A DNA stretch of 5,373 nt from Actinomycetes bacterium (lineage in GTDB: Bacteria > Actinomycetota > Actinomycetes > Streptosporangiales > Streptosporangiaceae), in assembly GCA_023425615.1 (NCBI GenBank), contig JAFACJ010000338.1, positions 1-5,373 on the forward strand. Reading direction: 5' to 3'. This document shows, piece by piece, positions 4,971 to 5,373 of this stretch. Every line of letters begins with the position of its first letter. Positions within the stretch are counted from its first letter, which is position 1. Made by a program: the position numbers and the translations under genes. Below the pieces are notes generated by a model, which saw only the letters and a program-made list of their open reading frames with translations, ran no database searches and was not told the DNA's origin.

Positions 4971-5373
4971 GTGAGCGACGAAGAGCAGCAGTACGACCCC
5001 CGCGCCGTCCAGGAGAAGTGGCAGGCCCGCTGGGCGGAACTCGGCACCTTCGCCGCCGTCGACGACCCGGCGGACCCGCGTGAGCGGCGCTACATGCTGG
5101 ACATGTTCCCCTACCCGTCCGGTGATCTGCACATGGGCCACGGCGAGGTCTTCGCCATCGGCGACGTGGTGGCCAGGTACTGGCTGCACCGGGGCTACAA
5201 CGTGCTGCACCCGATCGGCTGGGACTCCTTCGGGCTGCCCGCGGAGAACGCCGCGATCAAGCGCGGCACCCACCCGGCGGAGTGGACGTACGCCAACATC
5301 GAGACCCAGGCCAACTCCTTCCGGCGCTACGGGATCTCCTTCGACTGGTCGCGGCGGCTGCACACCAGCGACC
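4971..5373 (+). CDS. leuS: Leucyl-tRNA synthetase, N-terminal part (cut by window end)
   Basis: The first 134 codons of leucyl-tRNA synthetase, the class I enzyme that attaches leucine to tRNA-Leu in the cytoplasm. The N-terminus [14 protein letters not shown] (8-21) is typical. The class I HIGH signature appears as HMGH (54-57) in [15 protein letters not shown], and [13 protein letters not shown] (83-95) is the characteristic LeuS catalytic-domain segment. The gene runs off the right edge, so the editing domain, the KMSKS loop and the anticodon-binding domain are not visible. Start GTG 4971 is supported by AGAGGA (4958-4963), with GAGG 8 nt before the start, and by the family's usual N-terminus. 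Expression is probably controlled by the attenuator directly upstream. Confidence 0.97.
   Translation, partial: MSDEEQQYDPRAVQEKWQARWAELGTFAAVDDPADPRERRYMLDMFPYPSGDLHMGHGEVFAIGDVVARYWLHRGYNVLHPIGWDSFGLPAENAAIKRGTHPAEWTYANIETQANSFRRYGISFDWSRRLHTSD

Noticed and set aside
4936..4974. 12-codon frame GTG to TGA ending within the leuS start codon, with GAGGGG 11 nt upstream
   Set aside because: It could suggest translational coupling, but the GAGGGG is the terminator's 3' arm, the spacing is long, the peptide has no Leu, and leuS has its own ribosome binding site. Chance is the simpler explanation.
1..5373. Mobile elements, CRISPR arrays, tRNA or rRNA genes
   Set aside because: No transposase, terminal repeats, spaced direct-repeat array or cloverleaf-like sequence was seen. 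The genes and spacing look like ordinary chromosome.

Overview
The window comes from a high-GC actinobacterium. Coding GC is very high, third positions are almost always G or C, GTG start codons are used, and intrinsic terminators are strong hairpins, some without a T-run. The protein flavour fits Streptomyces or Streptosporangium-type organisms; I cannot name the genus from sequence alone.

Layout. 59-1420 (+) is a PLP-dependent class III aminotransferase. A perfect palindromic terminator follows at 1428-1453. 1536-3089 (+) is an FAD-dependent GMC-family alcohol oxidoreductase with its own GGAGGA ribosome binding site. A 28-bp palindrome at 3098-3125 separates it from the convergent 3138-4682 (-), an AMP-forming fatty-acyl-CoA ligase. 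Its likely start is 18 codons inside the longest open frame. The divergent intergenic region 4683-4970 serves two genes. Nearest the ligase is a TTAC-N6-GTAA dyad (4715-4734). On the other side is a complete leader for leuS, whose first 134 codons (4971 to the window end) are present.

The most interesting element is the leuS leader. A -10-like TATTCT lies 6 nt before an ATG that opens an 11-codon peptide (4828-4863) with three consecutive Leu codons. Downstream RNA can fold in mutually exclusive ways: a 13-bp stem overlapping the peptide's stop codon, a GC-only antiterminator stem, and an intrinsic terminator with a U-rich tail just before leuS. This is the architecture of classical ribosome-mediated transcription attenuation, here responding to charged tRNA-Leu and controlling the enzyme that charges it. 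The leader mRNA appears to start at the A of the ATG (leaderless).

How the genes work together. Aminotransferase and GMC oxidoreductase lie in tandem and may belong to an amine or amino-alcohol catabolic locus continuing to the left, but the terminator between them suggests separate transcription. The acyl-CoA ligase and leuS are independent units. The three enzyme genes are ordinary members of known families; the regulatory DNA between them holds most of the unexplained structure.
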